Of a stretch of 64,000 nt of DNA, positions 25,023-34,435 are shown piece after piece (positions within the stretch are counted from its first letter, which is position 1; every line of letters starts with the position of its first letter). The translations under genes were made by a program, and so were the position numbers. Below the pieces are notes generated by a model, which worked only from the letters and a program-made list of their open reading frames with translations, was not told where the DNA came from and did no database searches. The DNA lies in contig JAPFEH010000006.1 in the NCBI GenBank assembly GCA_026169195.1, positions 1 to 64,000 on the forward strand, read 5' to 3'. The DNA is from Dysosmobacter sp. GTDB lineage: Bacteria; Bacillota; Clostridia; Oscillospirales; Oscillospiraceae.

Positions 25023-25637
25023 TCATCGGCTCATGGCCTGATGGAGGAAGGGATTTTCCCGCCGCTCCCGCTCCAGCGTGCTGGACTCCATGTGGCCGGG
25101 ATAGACGGCAGGATCGCCTTCCAGCTGTCCCAGCCGTTTCAGGGAAGCCATGATTTTTTTCATGCTGCCGCCGGGGAAATCCGTCCGCCCGCAGGAGCCT
25201 GCAAACAAAGTGTCTCCGCAGAAGAGGGCGTCTCCGCAGCGAAGGGTGACGCTGCCTTCGGAGTGACCGGGGGTGGAAAGCACCTCCAGCGTCAGACTGC
25301 CGACTGGAATCGTATCTCCTTCGCCGTAGTCCAGAGAATCCGGCACCCGCGGGAAGAGCTGGCGCATATAGCTGTCCCCCTCGCACTGGTCCCGCCGGCT
25401 GAGATAGACCGGAACCTCCGGCCACTGCTGCCGCAGACCGGCGACGCCGCCGGTGTGGTCATAATGACCATGGGTCAGCAAAATGGCGGCGGGGGCGCAT
25501 CCGCTCTCCGCCACGGCAGCGGCCACCCGTCCGGCGTCCCCGCCGGGGTCGATGACAGCACAGCGCTGCGTCGTCTCATCGCAGAGGAGGTAGCAGTTGG
25601 TCCCGATGGGGCCGACTTGTAAGCATTTGATGTTCAT
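25023..25637 (-). CDS. Metallo-beta-lactamase-fold hydrolase (glyoxalase II-like)
   Basis: A 204-residue hydrolase. The metal motif THGHYDH (HxHxDH) is followed by the later His in TPGHSEGS and the Asp in LFCGDTLFAGS, and the final His in YPGHME. GPIGTNCYLL is the usual opening. Small enzymes like this cleave thioesters such as S-lactoylglutathione or related thiols; the substrate is unassigned. The start follows AAGGAGACGCTT. It follows dtd and is part of the rel-dtd-hydrolase-hemZ run common in Clostridia. Confidence 0.88.
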   Translation of the reverse strand: MNIKCLQVGPIGTNCYLLCDETTQRCAVIDPGGDAGRVAAAVAESGCAPAAILLTHGHYDHTGGVAGLRQQWPEVPVYLSRRDQCEGDSYMRQLFPRVPDSLDYGEGDTIPVGSLTLEVLSTPGHSEGSVTLRCGDALFCGDTLFAGSCGRTDFPGGSMKKIMASLKRLGQLEGDPAVYPGHMESSTLERERRENPFLHQAMSR

Positions 25638-25650
25638 AAGCGTCTCCTTC

Positions 25651-26094
25651 TCAGGGGCGGTCCGTGTCAAAAAGAATGGTGACAGGGCCGTGATTCAGGG
25701 AATCGACCTCCATCTTTGCGCCGAATTCCCCGTGCTCCACGGTAAAGCCCCGTTCCCGGCAGCGGGCCATAAAGGCCTCGTAAAGAGGAATGGCCAGATC
25801 CGGTTTGGCTGCTCCGGAGAAACCGGGACGGCGGGAGGAGGTGTCTGCAAAGAGTGTGAACTGGGAGACAACCAGAAGGCTCCCGCCTACCTGCTCCAGA
25901 TTCAGGTTCATTTTTTCGTTTTCATCTTCAAAGATGCGGAGATTGCAGATCTTGTCCGCCAGCTTGACGGCGGTGTCATGGGTGTCACTGGGAGCGACGC
26001 CCAGCAAAACCAGATAGCCCTCGCCGATTTGTCCGCTGACGCGGCCTTCAATGGTGACGGAGGCGTGTTTGACGCGGGTGACGACTGCGCGCAT
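25651..26094 (-). CDS. dtd: D-aminoacyl-tRNA deacylase
   Basis: A 147-residue DTD that removes D-amino acids (and glycine) from mischarged tRNA. Diagnostic motifs are SQFTLFADTSSRRPGFSGAA and the C-terminal NHGPVTI stretch, which holds the cross-subunit Gly-cisPro that reads chirality. MRAVVTRVKHASVTI is a standard N-terminus. Located between rel and the MBL hydrolase, as in many Firmicutes. Confidence 0.95.
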   Translation of the reverse strand: MRAVVTRVKHASVTIEGRVSGQIGEGYLVLLGVAPSDTHDTAVKLADKICNLRIFEDENEKMNLNLEQVGGSLLVVSQFTLFADTSSRRPGFSGAAKPDLAIPLYEAFMARCRERGFTVEHGEFGAKMEVDSLNHGPVTILFDTDRP

Positions 26095-26139
26095 GGGTAC
26101 TCCTTTCCGGCGTCCTGCCGGGACGCCGCGGGCGCTGCA

Positions 26140-28350
26140 TCAGCCTGCCGGTCTTGTGACGTTGAGCACGCCGGAGATCTGATGGAGCTTATTCATCAGT
26201 GTGGTCAGCTGCTGCCCGTCCCGAACCCGGACCTCCAGACGGCAGATGGCGTAGCCATCCTCTGTGGAGCGGGTATTGATGCCAAGCACAAAGGTGTTGG
26301 TGGTGGACAGGGCTGCGGAAATATCCAGCAGCAGATTGTGGCGGTCCTTGCAAAGCGCTTCCAGAATGGTGGGATAGCTTTCGTTGGTGTCGCTGCCCCA
26401 TGAGACCTTGATCCAGCGGCCTGCCTGATCGGGCGCGGTCCGCTTTTCCTGAGAGGCGTTGGGACAATCCGCCCGATGGACGGAAACGCCGTACCCCCGG
26501 GTGATAAAGCCCACGATCTCATCGCCGGGCACGGGAGTACAGCATTTGGAGAACTTTACCAGACAGTTGTTCAAGCCCTCCACAATGATGCCCTGCTCGC
26601 TCTTGATCTTCTTGGGAGCGGGGGAGCGGGGCTCTTCTCTGGGGGGCTTTGGTTCGGCTGCTTCCACTGTCTGCTGCTCCAGCTGGTGCTGCTTGGCAAG
26701 ACGCTGAAGCTCACCCTGCATCCGGCTGACCGCTTTTTGTGCGGAAAAGCCGCCGTAGCCGATGGCAGCATACATCTCCTCCAGAGAGGGATACGAGACT
26801 TTTTTCAAAATGCCCGGAAGGACCTCCGGGTCTGTAATGTCCCGCATGGCAAGGCCGCAGTGCTTCAGCTCCGCTTCAAAGGAGGCGCGGCCGTTGGCGA
26901 TGTTTTCCTCCTTGCGCTCTTTTTTGAACCACTGGCGGATCTTACTGCGGGCTTCACTGGATTTGGCGATTTTCATCCAGTCCCGACTGGGACCTTTGGC
27001 GTTTTTGGCGGTCAGGATCTCCACAATGTCGCCGTTTTTCAGCACATGGTCCAGCGTGACAATGCGGTTGTTGACCTTGGCGCCCACCATCCGGTTGCCA
27101 ACGGCAGAATGGATGGCATAGGCGAAGTCGATGGGGGTAGCGCCTGCGGGCAGGTTCTGTACGTCGCCGTTGGGCGTAAAGACGAAGACCTCGTCGGAGA
27201 ACATATCGATCTTCAAAGAGTGGATATATTCCTCGGCATCGGCGCCTTCCTGATTTTCCAGCAGGCGGCGGACCCACTCATAGCGGCCCTCCGAGCCGGC
27301 GCCCTGACCGCCCTGCTTGTATTTCCAGTGGGCGGCGACGCCGTATTCAGCGATTTCATGCATCTCCCGGGTGCGGATCTGAACTTCAAACGGGTATCCG
27401 TCATTGCCCATGACGGTGGTGTGCAGAGACTGGTAGCCGTTGGGCTTGGGGGTGCCGATATAATCCTTGAAGCGGCCGAGGATGGGCTTATAGATATCGT
27501 GGATCACGCCCAGCACATTGTAGCAGTCGCCTACATTTTCCACCACGACCCGGAACGCGAACAGGTCGAAGATCTCATCCAGAGATTTGTTCTGGTTGAA
27601 CATCTTCCGGTAGATGGAATAGGGGTGCTTCATGCGGCCGTAAGCCACGTGCTGGATGCCCATTTCGCTCAGCCGCTGGTCGATCTGGATCTGGGTGCGC
27701 TTCATGAAGGCCTCGTACTCGGGCTTTTTGGCATCCAGCTTGGAAACGATCTCCTCATAGCCGATGGGATCCAGATACTTTAAGGACAGATCCTCCAGCT
27801 CCCATTTGATCCGCTGCATCCCCAGCCGGTGGGCGATGGGCGCATAGATCTCCATGGTCTCCAAGGATTTTTGCTTCTGCTTGGGAGGGGACTGGTATTC
27901 CATGGTCCGCATATTGTGGAGCCGGTCGGAAATTTTGATCAGGATGACCCGGATGTCCTTGCTCATGGCAAAGAGCATTTTCCGCAGGTTTTCCATCTGC
28001 TCATCCTCTTTGGTGGCATACTGGATCCGGGTCAGCTTGCTGACGCCCTCCACCAGATTGGCGATGGTGGGGGAAAACAGTCTGGCAACGTCCTCGTGGG
28101 TGGCTGCCGTGTCCTCGATCACGTCGTGAAGCAGGGCGGCGATGATGGACTCGGAATCCAGCTTCTGGTCCGCCACGATCTGCGCCACCGCCAGCGGATG
28201 AATGATATAAGGCTCGCCGCTTTTCCGCTTCTGCCCCGCATGGCATTGGTCGGCGTATTGGAACGCGGCGCGGATCTGGGTGAAGTCCGCCGCAGGATTG
28301 TAACTGCGGATGGAGTGCTCCAGCTGTTCGTATTGTTCCTGCAATGTCAT
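26140..28350 (-). CDS. rel: Bifunctional (p)ppGpp synthetase/hydrolase
   Basis: A 736-residue Rel/SpoT homologue. Domains in order: HD hydrolase (about 30-190, with ALLHDVIEDT), synthetase (about 240-350, with GRFKDYIGTPKPNGYQSLHT), TGS (about 395-455, FTPNGDVQNLPAGATPIDFA), a zinc-finger/helical region with CCTPVPGDEIVGF, and a C-terminal ACT domain. Both catalytic centres look intact, so it should make and destroy the alarmone. The ATG overlaps the recJ stop by 4 bases. Unlike in Bacillus, no apt gene lies between recJ and rel. Confidence 0.96.
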   Translation of the reverse strand: MTLQEQYEQLEHSIRSYNPAADFTQIRAAFQYADQCHAGQKRKSGEPYIIHPLAVAQIVADQKLDSESIIAALLHDVIEDTAATHEDVARLFSPTIANLVEGVSKLTRIQYATKEDEQMENLRKMLFAMSKDIRVILIKISDRLHNMRTMEYQSPPKQKQKSLETMEIYAPIAHRLGMQRIKWELEDLSLKYLDPIGYEEIVSKLDAKKPEYEAFMKRTQIQIDQRLSEMGIQHVAYGRMKHPYSIYRKMFNQNKSLDEIFDLFAFRVVVENVGDCYNVLGVIHDIYKPILGRFKDYIGTPKPNGYQSLHTTVMGNDGYPFEVQIRTREMHEIAEYGVAAHWKYKQGGQGAGSEGRYEWVRRLLENQEGADAEEYIHSLKIDMFSDEVFVFTPNGDVQNLPAGATPIDFAYAIHSAVGNRMVGAKVNNRIVTLDHVLKNGDIVEILTAKNAKGPSRDWMKIAKSSEARSKIRQWFKKERKEENIANGRASFEAELKHCGLAMRDITDPEVLPGILKKVSYPSLEEMYAAIGYGGFSAQKAVSRMQGELQRLAKQHQLEQQTVEAAEPKPPREEPRSPAPKKIKSEQGIIVEGLNNCLVKFSKCCTPVPGDEIVGFITRGYGVSVHRADCPNASQEKRTAPDQAGRWIKVSWGSDTNESYPTILEALCKDRHNLLLDISAALSTTNTFVLGINTRSTEDGYAICRLEVRVRDGQQLTTLMNKLHQISGVLNVTRPAG

Positions 28351-30446
28351 GCCATATCACCTCGCTTTTGATCGGCAGGTTCCACCCGCAGGCGGGTAAG
28401 ATAGGGGCAGGCAAACAGGTCCACCTTGCCCTGTGTGCCATTGAGAGAAAGGGTGATCCGGTCACTTTGGACGTTCATGGAAATCAGTCCCCGTTCCTGA
28501 AAGACCTGAAGCGCCAGAGCGGTGCGGAGGAAGCTTTCGCTGCCGCCGGACAGTGCAGCCAGATGCCGCAGATAGGGAAGGGTATCCTCCTCGGCTTTTC
28601 CGGAGCGAAGATGCCGCTCCAGCACCCGCCAGCATGAACCGAATTGATCCCGGGAGGCGCTCAGCCGGGAAGCCTCCTGCGCAGTGACGCTGCCGCCGGA
28701 GAGCAGGCGGTGGATCAGCTCCAGATCCGCTGCCTCGTGGCGGCTGGGGACCAGAGAGGGACGAATGTCGATCAGCTGCAATTGCAGCGTGGTACTGCCC
28801 CGGAACGTATTGGCCTGCAGATAGAACGCGGCGTCCACCCGGCTGCCGGCGCTGATGCCGCACTCCTGCGCCGTTACGGAAAAGAAGATGGCGTCAAACC
28901 GGGAAGTGCCCTTGGAAAGACGCAGCTTCAGGTGACGCCCCTGTCCCACGGACTGGATGGCGTCCACTGTGGCTCCCAGCAGGGCGAAGGAGGGACGGGG
29001 ATTTCCGGAACCGTAAGGCTCCAGCAGACTCAGCTGCTCCACCTGATCCAGCGTGACCTCGCCCGGACAGGTGATGGCAGCGTCTACCTCCAGAGAGGAG
29101 ACCGGCAGTGCGCCGTCCATGGCGGAACGGACATAGCGGTTCATCCGCTGGCGGAAGGCGCCGATGTTGCTCTCAGGGATGGTGAAGCCGGCTGCCAGCT
29201 CATGGCCGCCGAAACCGTCCAGCAGATCGGAGCAGGACTCCAGCGCGGCAAAGAGGTTGAAGCCCCCGTAAGACCGGCAGGAGCCTTTGCCCGTGCCGTC
29301 CTTAAGGTGGATCATAAAGCTGGGACAGGAGTATTTTTCACTGAGGCGGGAGGCAACGATGCCGACCACGCCCTGATGCCAGTCCTCGCTGGAGAGCACC
29401 AGCGCGCTGCGCTCCTCGCTGCGCAGCTTGTCGATTTTTTCCATGGCGTCGGCGCAGATGGTCTGCTCCACCGCCTGCCGCTCCCGGTTCAGATCGCACA
29501 GGGCGCGGGCCAGCTCCTCCGCCAGAGCAGGATCGTCCGTTTCCAGCAGATCTGCCGCCAGATCGGCGGCGCCCATGCGGCCGGCTGCGTTGATGCGGGG
29601 GGAGAGCACGAAGCCGACCTGAATGGAGGTGATGGGCTTGCCCAGCAGGCCCGCCTCTTTCAAAAGTGCGTGAATGCCCACAAAATCCGTGTGGGGCAGG
29701 GCCTCCAGACCGCAGGAGACGATGGTGCGGTTTTCGCCCTCCATCCGCATGACGTCGGCAATGGTGCCGATGGCGGCCAGCGTGCAGTATCGGGCAAAAA
29801 GCGCGTCTTCCCGGTTCTCGCCGCCCAGCGCCAGCACCAATTTCAGCGTGACGCCCACGCCTGCCAGATGCTTGAAGGGGTAGGGGCAGTCCGGACGGTG
29901 GGGGTCCACCACCGCTGCGGCGTTGGGCAGGGCTTCCTTGCATTCGTGGTGGTCTGTTACCACCACGTCCATGCCGAGGGAGTTGGCGAAGTCCACCTCA
30001 TCGTTTCCGGTAATGCCGCAGTCCACGGTAATCATTAAAGTAGCTCCCTGACGGTGCAGGTTTTCAATGGCCTCCCTGCTGAGACCGTATCCGTCCTCAA
30101 TGCGGCGGGGAATATAGCGCAGGCACTTGGCCCCGCAGCTTTTCAAATAGTCCCGCAGCAGCACGGTTGAAGTGATGCCGTCCACATCGTAATCGCCGAA
30201 AACGGCAATGGTCTCTCCCTGAGCAATGGCACGCTGGATGCGGCTGACGGCCTTATCCATGTCCCGCATCCGCATGGGGGAGATGGTCAGCTGCCGTTCC
30301 CGATCCAGAAATTCTGCAGCAGCCTCCGGGGAGGTGATACCGCGGGCGGCAAGGACCGTGGAAAGCAGATAGGGATATCCGGCGCTGCGCAGAAGGGCCA
30401 CATCCTGATCCGGCGGTGCCCCGATGTTCCATTTTTTGAACTTCAC
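28347..30446 (-). CDS. recJ: Single-stranded-DNA exonuclease RecJ
   Basis: A 699-residue 5'-3' exonuclease used in recombination and mismatch repair. The DHH phosphoesterase core has VFGDYDVDGITSTVLL and DVVVTDHHECKEALP, the DHH motif that names the family. DHHA1 follows with GYGGF...GGHELAAGFTI. An OB-fold and a helical C-terminal extension of about 150 residues complete the protein. It ends in ATGA shared with rel. The start is followed by the family-like KKWNIGAP. Confidence 0.95.
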   Translation of the reverse strand: MKFKKWNIGAPPDQDVALLRSAGYPYLLSTVLAARGITSPEAAAEFLDRERQLTISPMRMRDMDKAVSRIQRAIAQGETIAVFGDYDVDGITSTVLLRDYLKSCGAKCLRYIPRRIEDGYGLSREAIENLHRQGATLMITVDCGITGNDEVDFANSLGMDVVVTDHHECKEALPNAAAVVDPHRPDCPYPFKHLAGVGVTLKLVLALGGENREDALFARYCTLAAIGTIADVMRMEGENRTIVSCGLEALPHTDFVGIHALLKEAGLLGKPITSIQVGFVLSPRINAAGRMGAADLAADLLETDDPALAEELARALCDLNRERQAVEQTICADAMEKIDKLRSEERSALVLSSEDWHQGVVGIVASRLSEKYSCPSFMIHLKDGTGKGSCRSYGGFNLFAALESCSDLLDGFGGHELAAGFTIPESNIGAFRQRMNRYVRSAMDGALPVSSLEVDAAITCPGEVTLDQVEQLSLLEPYGSGNPRPSFALLGATVDAIQSVGQGRHLKLRLSKGTSRFDAIFFSVTAQECGISAGSRVDAAFYLQANTFRGSTTLQLQLIDIRPSLVPSRHEAADLELIHRLLSGGSVTAQEASRLSASRDQFGSCWRVLERHLRSGKAEEDTLPYLRHLAALSGGSESFLRTALALQVFQERGLISMNVQSDRITLSLNGTQGKVDLFACPYLTRLRVEPADQKRGDMA

Positions 30447-30496
30447 AGGATGTCCCTCCTTTCTCCATGAGAAAAATAATCTAAAATAACTAAATA

Positions 30497-30525
30497 ATTA
30501 TAGCAGAAAAGAAATGCAAGGTAAA
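30497..30525 (-). promoter_or_regulatory. Putative promoter of recJ-rel
   Basis: Minus strand TTTACC (30525-30520), 17-base spacer, TATAAT (30502-30497), 51 bases before the recJ start. Confidence 0.6.
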
Positions 30526-30719
30526 GAATGAATTTCAAAAGTCTCAAGCACTGCAAGCATCATCTTCAAGTGAAAGTAAACAACCGGCATACGCAGCCTG
30601 ATGAAAGCCATGTTTCAGCTTCACAGTATCATCATCCTCCGCTTGATTCAATGCACAGTTCAATTGACGAAGTTATCACCGGTTGACCCAAATGTAAAAA
30701 GGGGGGAGGGGGAGTTTGA
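30526..30719. other. Divergent intergenic stretch with no recognised feature
   Basis: This is the middle of a 347-base gap between divergent recJ and the SLH gene. I see no convincing gene, hairpin or known RNA motif in it; short open frames on the minus strand lack start sites. A purine-rich run of G at 30701-30714 precedes the SLH promoter. Confidence 0.5.
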
Positions 30720-30748
30720 TTGACTGTGTATGAAAATTCTGGTATAGT
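30720..30748 (+). promoter_or_regulatory. Sigma-A promoter of the SLH protein gene
   Basis: TTGACT (30720-30725), 17-base spacer, TATAGT (30743-30748). Confidence 0.75.
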
Positions 30749-30793
30749 GGGAATAATTTGGCACTGAATTGTGCCAGAAGGAGCGTAAGAAAC

Positions 30794-32296
30794 ATGAAAA
30801 AACAATGGAAACGGCTGGCGGCGTGCGCAGTGCTGTGCGCGGTGCTGACCGGCGGACTGACGGTGCCCGCAGCGGCGGGCTTTGCCGATGTGCCGGCAAA
30901 CCACTGGGCATCGGAGAGTATCCGGCTTTGTGTGGAGCGGGGCTTTTTTCAGGGGCAGTCATCCAGCCGCTTTGGCTTGGGCGGACAGATGACCCGCTCC
31001 GCCTTTGCGGTGGTTTTGTGCCGCTTTTTCGGTTGGGAGCCGGCATCCCCTGCGAAAGCGGTTTACGAGGATGTGCCGGCAGAGGCGTGGTATGCCGGGG
31101 CGGTGGAGGCTGCCTATCGCCATGGCGCCCTGACGGACCAGCAGGAGACCTTCCGCCCCGATGCGCCCATTACCCGGGAGGAACTGGCGGTGATGCTGGT
31201 GCGGGCCATGGGCTACGGCAGCATTGCAGGTCTTGCGCAGGATCTGCCCATGCCCTTCCGAGATGTGACCACCAATACCGGCTATATTACCATGGCCTAT
31301 GATCTGGGCTTGATGAGCGGCACCTCCGCGGACACATTTTCTCCGGACCGGGCAGCCACCAGAGAGCAGGTGGCGGTCATTTTGACGCGGCTTTACGATC
31401 AGCTCCACAAAAAAGGGATGGGACTGATGACCGTTGCCGCCGTGCCGGGGGATTTTGCGGGTTTGAAAGCGGTAGCGGTTCCAGCGGGACGGATGATTAC
31501 AGTGGGGGAACGACCGACCATCAATACGGTCATGCGTCCGGAGGAGACGGCTCCCGTTCTGGAGGCGGCACGGAAGGCCGGCACGAAAACACTGCTCTAC
31601 CTTACCGGCGGACCTACCGCACTGAGGGCACCTGCCGCAGCGGCGGCGCAAACGGTTTCGGAGGCGGTGCGCACAGGCGGGTATGACGGTTTGATGCTGT
31701 ATATTCCCGCACTGAAAGCCAAGGACGAAGAACGCATGACTGCGCTGGCACAGGCGCTGGACGCCGCGCTGGGTGCGGAGAAGCTGCTGTATGTGATGGC
31801 TGATGCCCCTGCCCGCGGAGAAGAGGAGCCCGGCTATGACTATGCGGCGCTTGCCGCTGCTGCGGATCAGCTGGTGCTGCGGGTAGCCGATCACCAGATC
31901 TTCCCCGGTGGATTCCCCACAACGCCGGTAGATCCGCTGGAGGAGCTTTACTATGCGTTGGGAACATTGAAAACGGTGGAAAGCGGAAAGCTGGCGCTCT
32001 CTGTGACAGCCGGTGTCTCTGCATGGAACGGCGGAAAGCGCTGCGCGCTCACGGCAGAGGAGTTTCAAGCCCTGCTGGCGGATCCCGAAACAGAACGGCA
32101 CTATTCTGACCGGTATGCCTGCGCCTACCTCACCGGAACGCTGAAAAAAGGCGGAGATGTGGTCGTATGGTATCTGGACCGGCAGGGGGCGGCAGCCCGC
32201 GTCCAGCTGGCACGGGCTTTTGGCGTACAGCAGCTGTGTCTGGATGACTGGTCCTTTGCCGGGGAAGATCTGCTGGCTGGCCTGCGGGAGAGCTGA
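30794..32296 (+). CDS. Secreted SLH-domain protein with a GH18-like C-terminal domain
   Basis: A 500-residue exported protein. A signal peptide (KRLAACAVLCAVLTGGLT, cleavage near AAAG) is followed by three S-layer homology repeats (FADVPANHWASESIRLCVER, YEDVPAEAWYAGAVEAAYRH, FRDVTTNTGYITMAYDLGL), which bind secondary cell-wall polymers. The C-terminal 280 residues have a beta/alpha pattern reminiscent of GH18 barrels, with YDGLMLYIPAL where the DxxDxDxE catalytic motif should be; the acids are missing. It may bind sugar without cleaving it. The ATG at 30794 follows AGGAG. A strong terminator ends it. Confidence 0.82.
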   Translation: MKKQWKRLAACAVLCAVLTGGLTVPAAAGFADVPANHWASESIRLCVERGFFQGQSSSRFGLGGQMTRSAFAVVLCRFFGWEPASPAKAVYEDVPAEAWYAGAVEAAYRHGALTDQQETFRPDAPITREELAVMLVRAMGYGSIAGLAQDLPMPFRDVTTNTGYITMAYDLGLMSGTSADTFSPDRAATREQVAVILTRLYDQLHKKGMGLMTVAAVPGDFAGLKAVAVPAGRMITVGERPTINTVMRPEETAPVLEAARKAGTKTLLYLTGGPTALRAPAAAAAQTVSEAVRTGGYDGLMLYIPALKAKDEERMTALAQALDAALGAEKLLYVMADAPARGEEEPGYDYAALAAAADQLVLRVADHQIFPGGFPTTPVDPLEELYYALGTLKTVESGKLALSVTAGVSAWNGGKRCALTAEEFQALLADPETERHYSDRYACAYLTGTLKKGGDVVVWYLDRQGAAARVQLARAFGVQQLCLDDWSFAGEDLLAGLRES

Positions 32297-32333
32297 GAAG
32301 ATTCACGATATTTCTGCAATGCCGATATCCACT

Positions 32334-32372
32334 GCGCCCCGTCCGGTAAACTGCCGGACGGGGCGCTTTTTT
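32334..32372 (+). terminator. Terminator of the SLH protein gene
   Basis: Perfect 13-bp stem (32334-32346 with 32354-32366) followed by TTTTTT. Confidence 0.9.
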
Positions 32373-32384
32373 GCGGGAGCATGC

Positions 32385-32416
32385 AAACAGCCCCCGTCCG
32401 GTTTGGACGGGGGCTG
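32385..32416 (-). terminator. Hairpin after the P-loop gene
   Basis: 12-bp stem (32388-32399 with 32405-32416) 12 bases past the stop of the minus-strand gene. Only TTT follows on that strand, so it is a weak terminator. Confidence 0.6.
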
Positions 32417-32427
32417 CTGAACAGATC

Positions 32428-32838
32428 TTACAGGAATTTCTGCATACCATCGGTAGCGACGGAGGGGTCTGCGCTGATGGTGGCGGTGAACTTGATGTTG
32501 TTCTGCTCGCCGAACACATCCAGCCAGTTCAGGAAATCCTCCGTTTCCTTGTCCACATCGCGGCCGGTGATCTTACCCAGATTGTCGATGAATACATGGG
32601 TGATATCGTAATTGCCGGCATACAGACCGCTGATAAAGCCGCGCATCAGATCGTAACTGTTCAGGCGATACTCCTGCGCGTCAATGAGACGGATATGATA
32701 ATGAATATCGTACATCATGTTGCGGTTGGCCTCAATGCAAACGACGTTGCCGGGCTCGTCTTTCGCCGCGTTGTTGATCAATTCAATGAGCTGCTTGGTT
32801 TTGCCGGAACCCTTCATGCCCATAATCAGTCTGACCAT
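32428..32838 (-). CDS. Small P-loop ATP-binding protein, function unknown
   Basis: A 136-residue protein with a clear Walker A (MGMKGSGKTKQLIELIN, about residues 6-22) and a Walker B-like strand, ITHVFIDNLGKI. In between is a conserved-looking NRNMMYDIHYHIRLIDAQEY block. It is too short for a complete AAA or SF1 motor and most resembles the core of a thymidine-kinase- or RecA-like nucleotide fold. I recognise no named family. It has its own promoter and is transcribed alone between the SLH gene and pgi. Its intact start motif and even composition suggest a functional core gene. Confidence 0.75.
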   Translation of the reverse strand: MVRLIMGMKGSGKTKQLIELINNAAKDEPGNVVCIEANRNMMYDIHYHIRLIDAQEYRLNSYDLMRGFISGLYAGNYDITHVFIDNLGKITGRDVDKETEDFLNWLDVFGEQNNIKFTATISADPSVATDGMQKFL

Positions 32839-32887
32839 AATAAATCACTCCTGTCCTTTATTTACGGGGGGGAATCTTGCTGGTATT

Positions 32888-32916
32888 AGCATAGCATAAG
32901 AGTACGGAAAATACAA
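32888..32916 (-). promoter_or_regulatory. Putative promoter of the P-loop gene
   Basis: Minus strand TTGTAT (32916-32911), 17-base spacer, TATGCT (32893-32888). Confidence 0.6.
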
Positions 32917-32971
32917 TGCAAAAATGAAGCTTTAATCTTTGTTCATAATGGGGATTGACAATCGAAAACGC

Positions 32972-34306
32972 TTACTTTTTCAGTTTGGCCTCCAGCTGTG
33001 CTTTCCGGTCCTCATAGCCGGGCTTGCCCAGAAGGGCGAACATGTTCTTTTTATAGGCCTCCACACCGGGCTGGTCAAAGGGGTTCACGTCCAGCAGATA
33101 ACCGGACAGGCCGCAGGCGTACTCAAAGAAATAAATCAGCTGACCCAGCGCAGCGGGGGTTTTGCCGTCGGCCTCCACGATGATGTTGGGCACGCCGCCC
33201 TCTGTATGAGCCAGCAGGGTGCCTTCCATGGCCCGGTCGCGGATAAAGTCCATGGATTTTCCTGCCAGAAAATTCAGCCCGTCCCCGTCGGTCTCGTCCC
33301 GGGGCACGAAGGCCTGACAGTTGGAGGCACCCAGCCGTACCACGGTCTCGAACATGAGCCGCTTTCCCTCTTGAATGTATTGCCCCATGGAGTGGAGGTC
33401 GGCGGTGAAGTCGACGCTTGCGGGGAAGAGTCCCTTGCCGTCCTTGCCTTCGCTCTCGCCGTAAAGCTGCTTCCACCACTCGCTCATGAAGCGGAAGGCG
33501 GGATCGTAGCAGGCCAGCAGTTCAATGGGTCGGCCGGAGCGGTAGAGCTGATAACGGATGGCGGCATATTCCCATGCGGGGGACTCATAGGAGGCGGTGC
33601 GGCACAGCTCCATCATTTCTGCCGCACCCTGCATGAGCGCCTCGATGTCCACACCGGCTGCGGCGATGGGCAGCAATCCCACGGCGGTCAGCACCGAATA
33701 GCGTCCGCCGATTTCATCGGGGACCACAAAGGTTTCCCACCCTTCGGCATCGGCAAGGGATTTCAAGGCGCCGCGGGCCTTGTCGGTGGTGGCATAGATC
33801 CGCTTTCCGGCGCCTTCCCGGCCGTATTTCTTTTCCAGAGCCTCCCGGAAAAAGCGGAAGGCGACGGCAGGCTCTGTGGTGGTTCCGGATTTGGAGATCA
33901 CATTGACAGAAAAGTCTCCGTCTGCCACCAGATCCAAAACCTCCTGCAAAGCGTCGGAAGAAAGGCCGTTGCCAACGAAATAGATGTTGGGGGTATCTTT
34001 CTTTTTCAGATTGTAGTTGGGAGAGCACAGGCAGTCGATGACGCCGCGGGCGCCCAGATAGCTGCCGCCGATGCCAATGACCACAAGAGACCGGGAATCG
34101 GCTTGGATCCGTGCAGCGGCAGCTTGGATCCGTGCGAATTCCTCGCGGTCATAGGTGCCGGGAAGATGGACCCAGCCAGTGAATTCACCGCCGGCACCGG
34201 AGCCGCTCTGCAGCTTTTCCTGTGCGCGCTTGAGGCGGGGAGCCAAAGCCTCCTTATAGGGCAGGGGAAGAAAACTCTGCATTTCAAACAGCTTTATGTG
34301 TAACAT
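32972..34306 (-). CDS. pgi: Glucose-6-phosphate isomerase
   Basis: Interconverts glucose-6-phosphate and fructose-6-phosphate. 444 residues, the short Firmicutes type. Motifs: [19 protein letters not shown] (N-terminal sugar-phosphate loop), [18 protein letters not shown] (phosphate-binding SxSGxT), [16 protein letters not shown], and the catalytic [13 protein letters not shown] region. [13 protein letters not shown] is the C-terminal signature. It is monocistronic with its own promoter. Confidence 0.96.
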   Translation of the reverse strand: MLHIKLFEMQSFLPLPYKEALAPRLKRAQEKLQSGSGAGGEFTGWVHLPGTYDREEFARIQAAAARIQADSRSLVVIGIGGSYLGARGVIDCLCSPNYNLKKKDTPNIYFVGNGLSSDALQEVLDLVADGDFSVNVISKSGTTTEPAVAFRFFREALEKKYGREGAGKRIYATTDKARGALKSLADAEGWETFVVPDEIGGRYSVLTAVGLLPIAAAGVDIEALMQGAAEMMELCRTASYESPAWEYAAIRYQLYRSGRPIELLACYDPAFRFMSEWWKQLYGESEGKDGKGLFPASVDFTADLHSMGQYIQEGKRLMFETVVRLGASNCQAFVPRDETDGDGLNFLAGKSMDFIRDRAMEGTLLAHTEGGVPNIIVEADGKTPAALGQLIYFFEYACGLSGYLLDVNPFDQPGVEAYKKNMFALLGKPGYEDRKAQLEAKLKK

Positions 34307-34366
34307 CTGTACGCATCCTTTCTGTTATGCCGGAGCGCAGAGCGCCGGCTGATCCTGTTTGTGAAA

Positions 34367-34395
34367 AGTATAGCATTTCCCGCTGCTTCGGGCAA
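34367..34395 (-). promoter_or_regulatory. Putative promoter of pgi
   Basis: Minus strand TTGCCC (34395-34390), 17-base spacer, TATACT (34372-34367). Confidence 0.6.
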
Positions 34396-34435
34396 GAGAA
34401 ATTCGCCGGTTGGACACAGAAAAGCCCGTACACAT

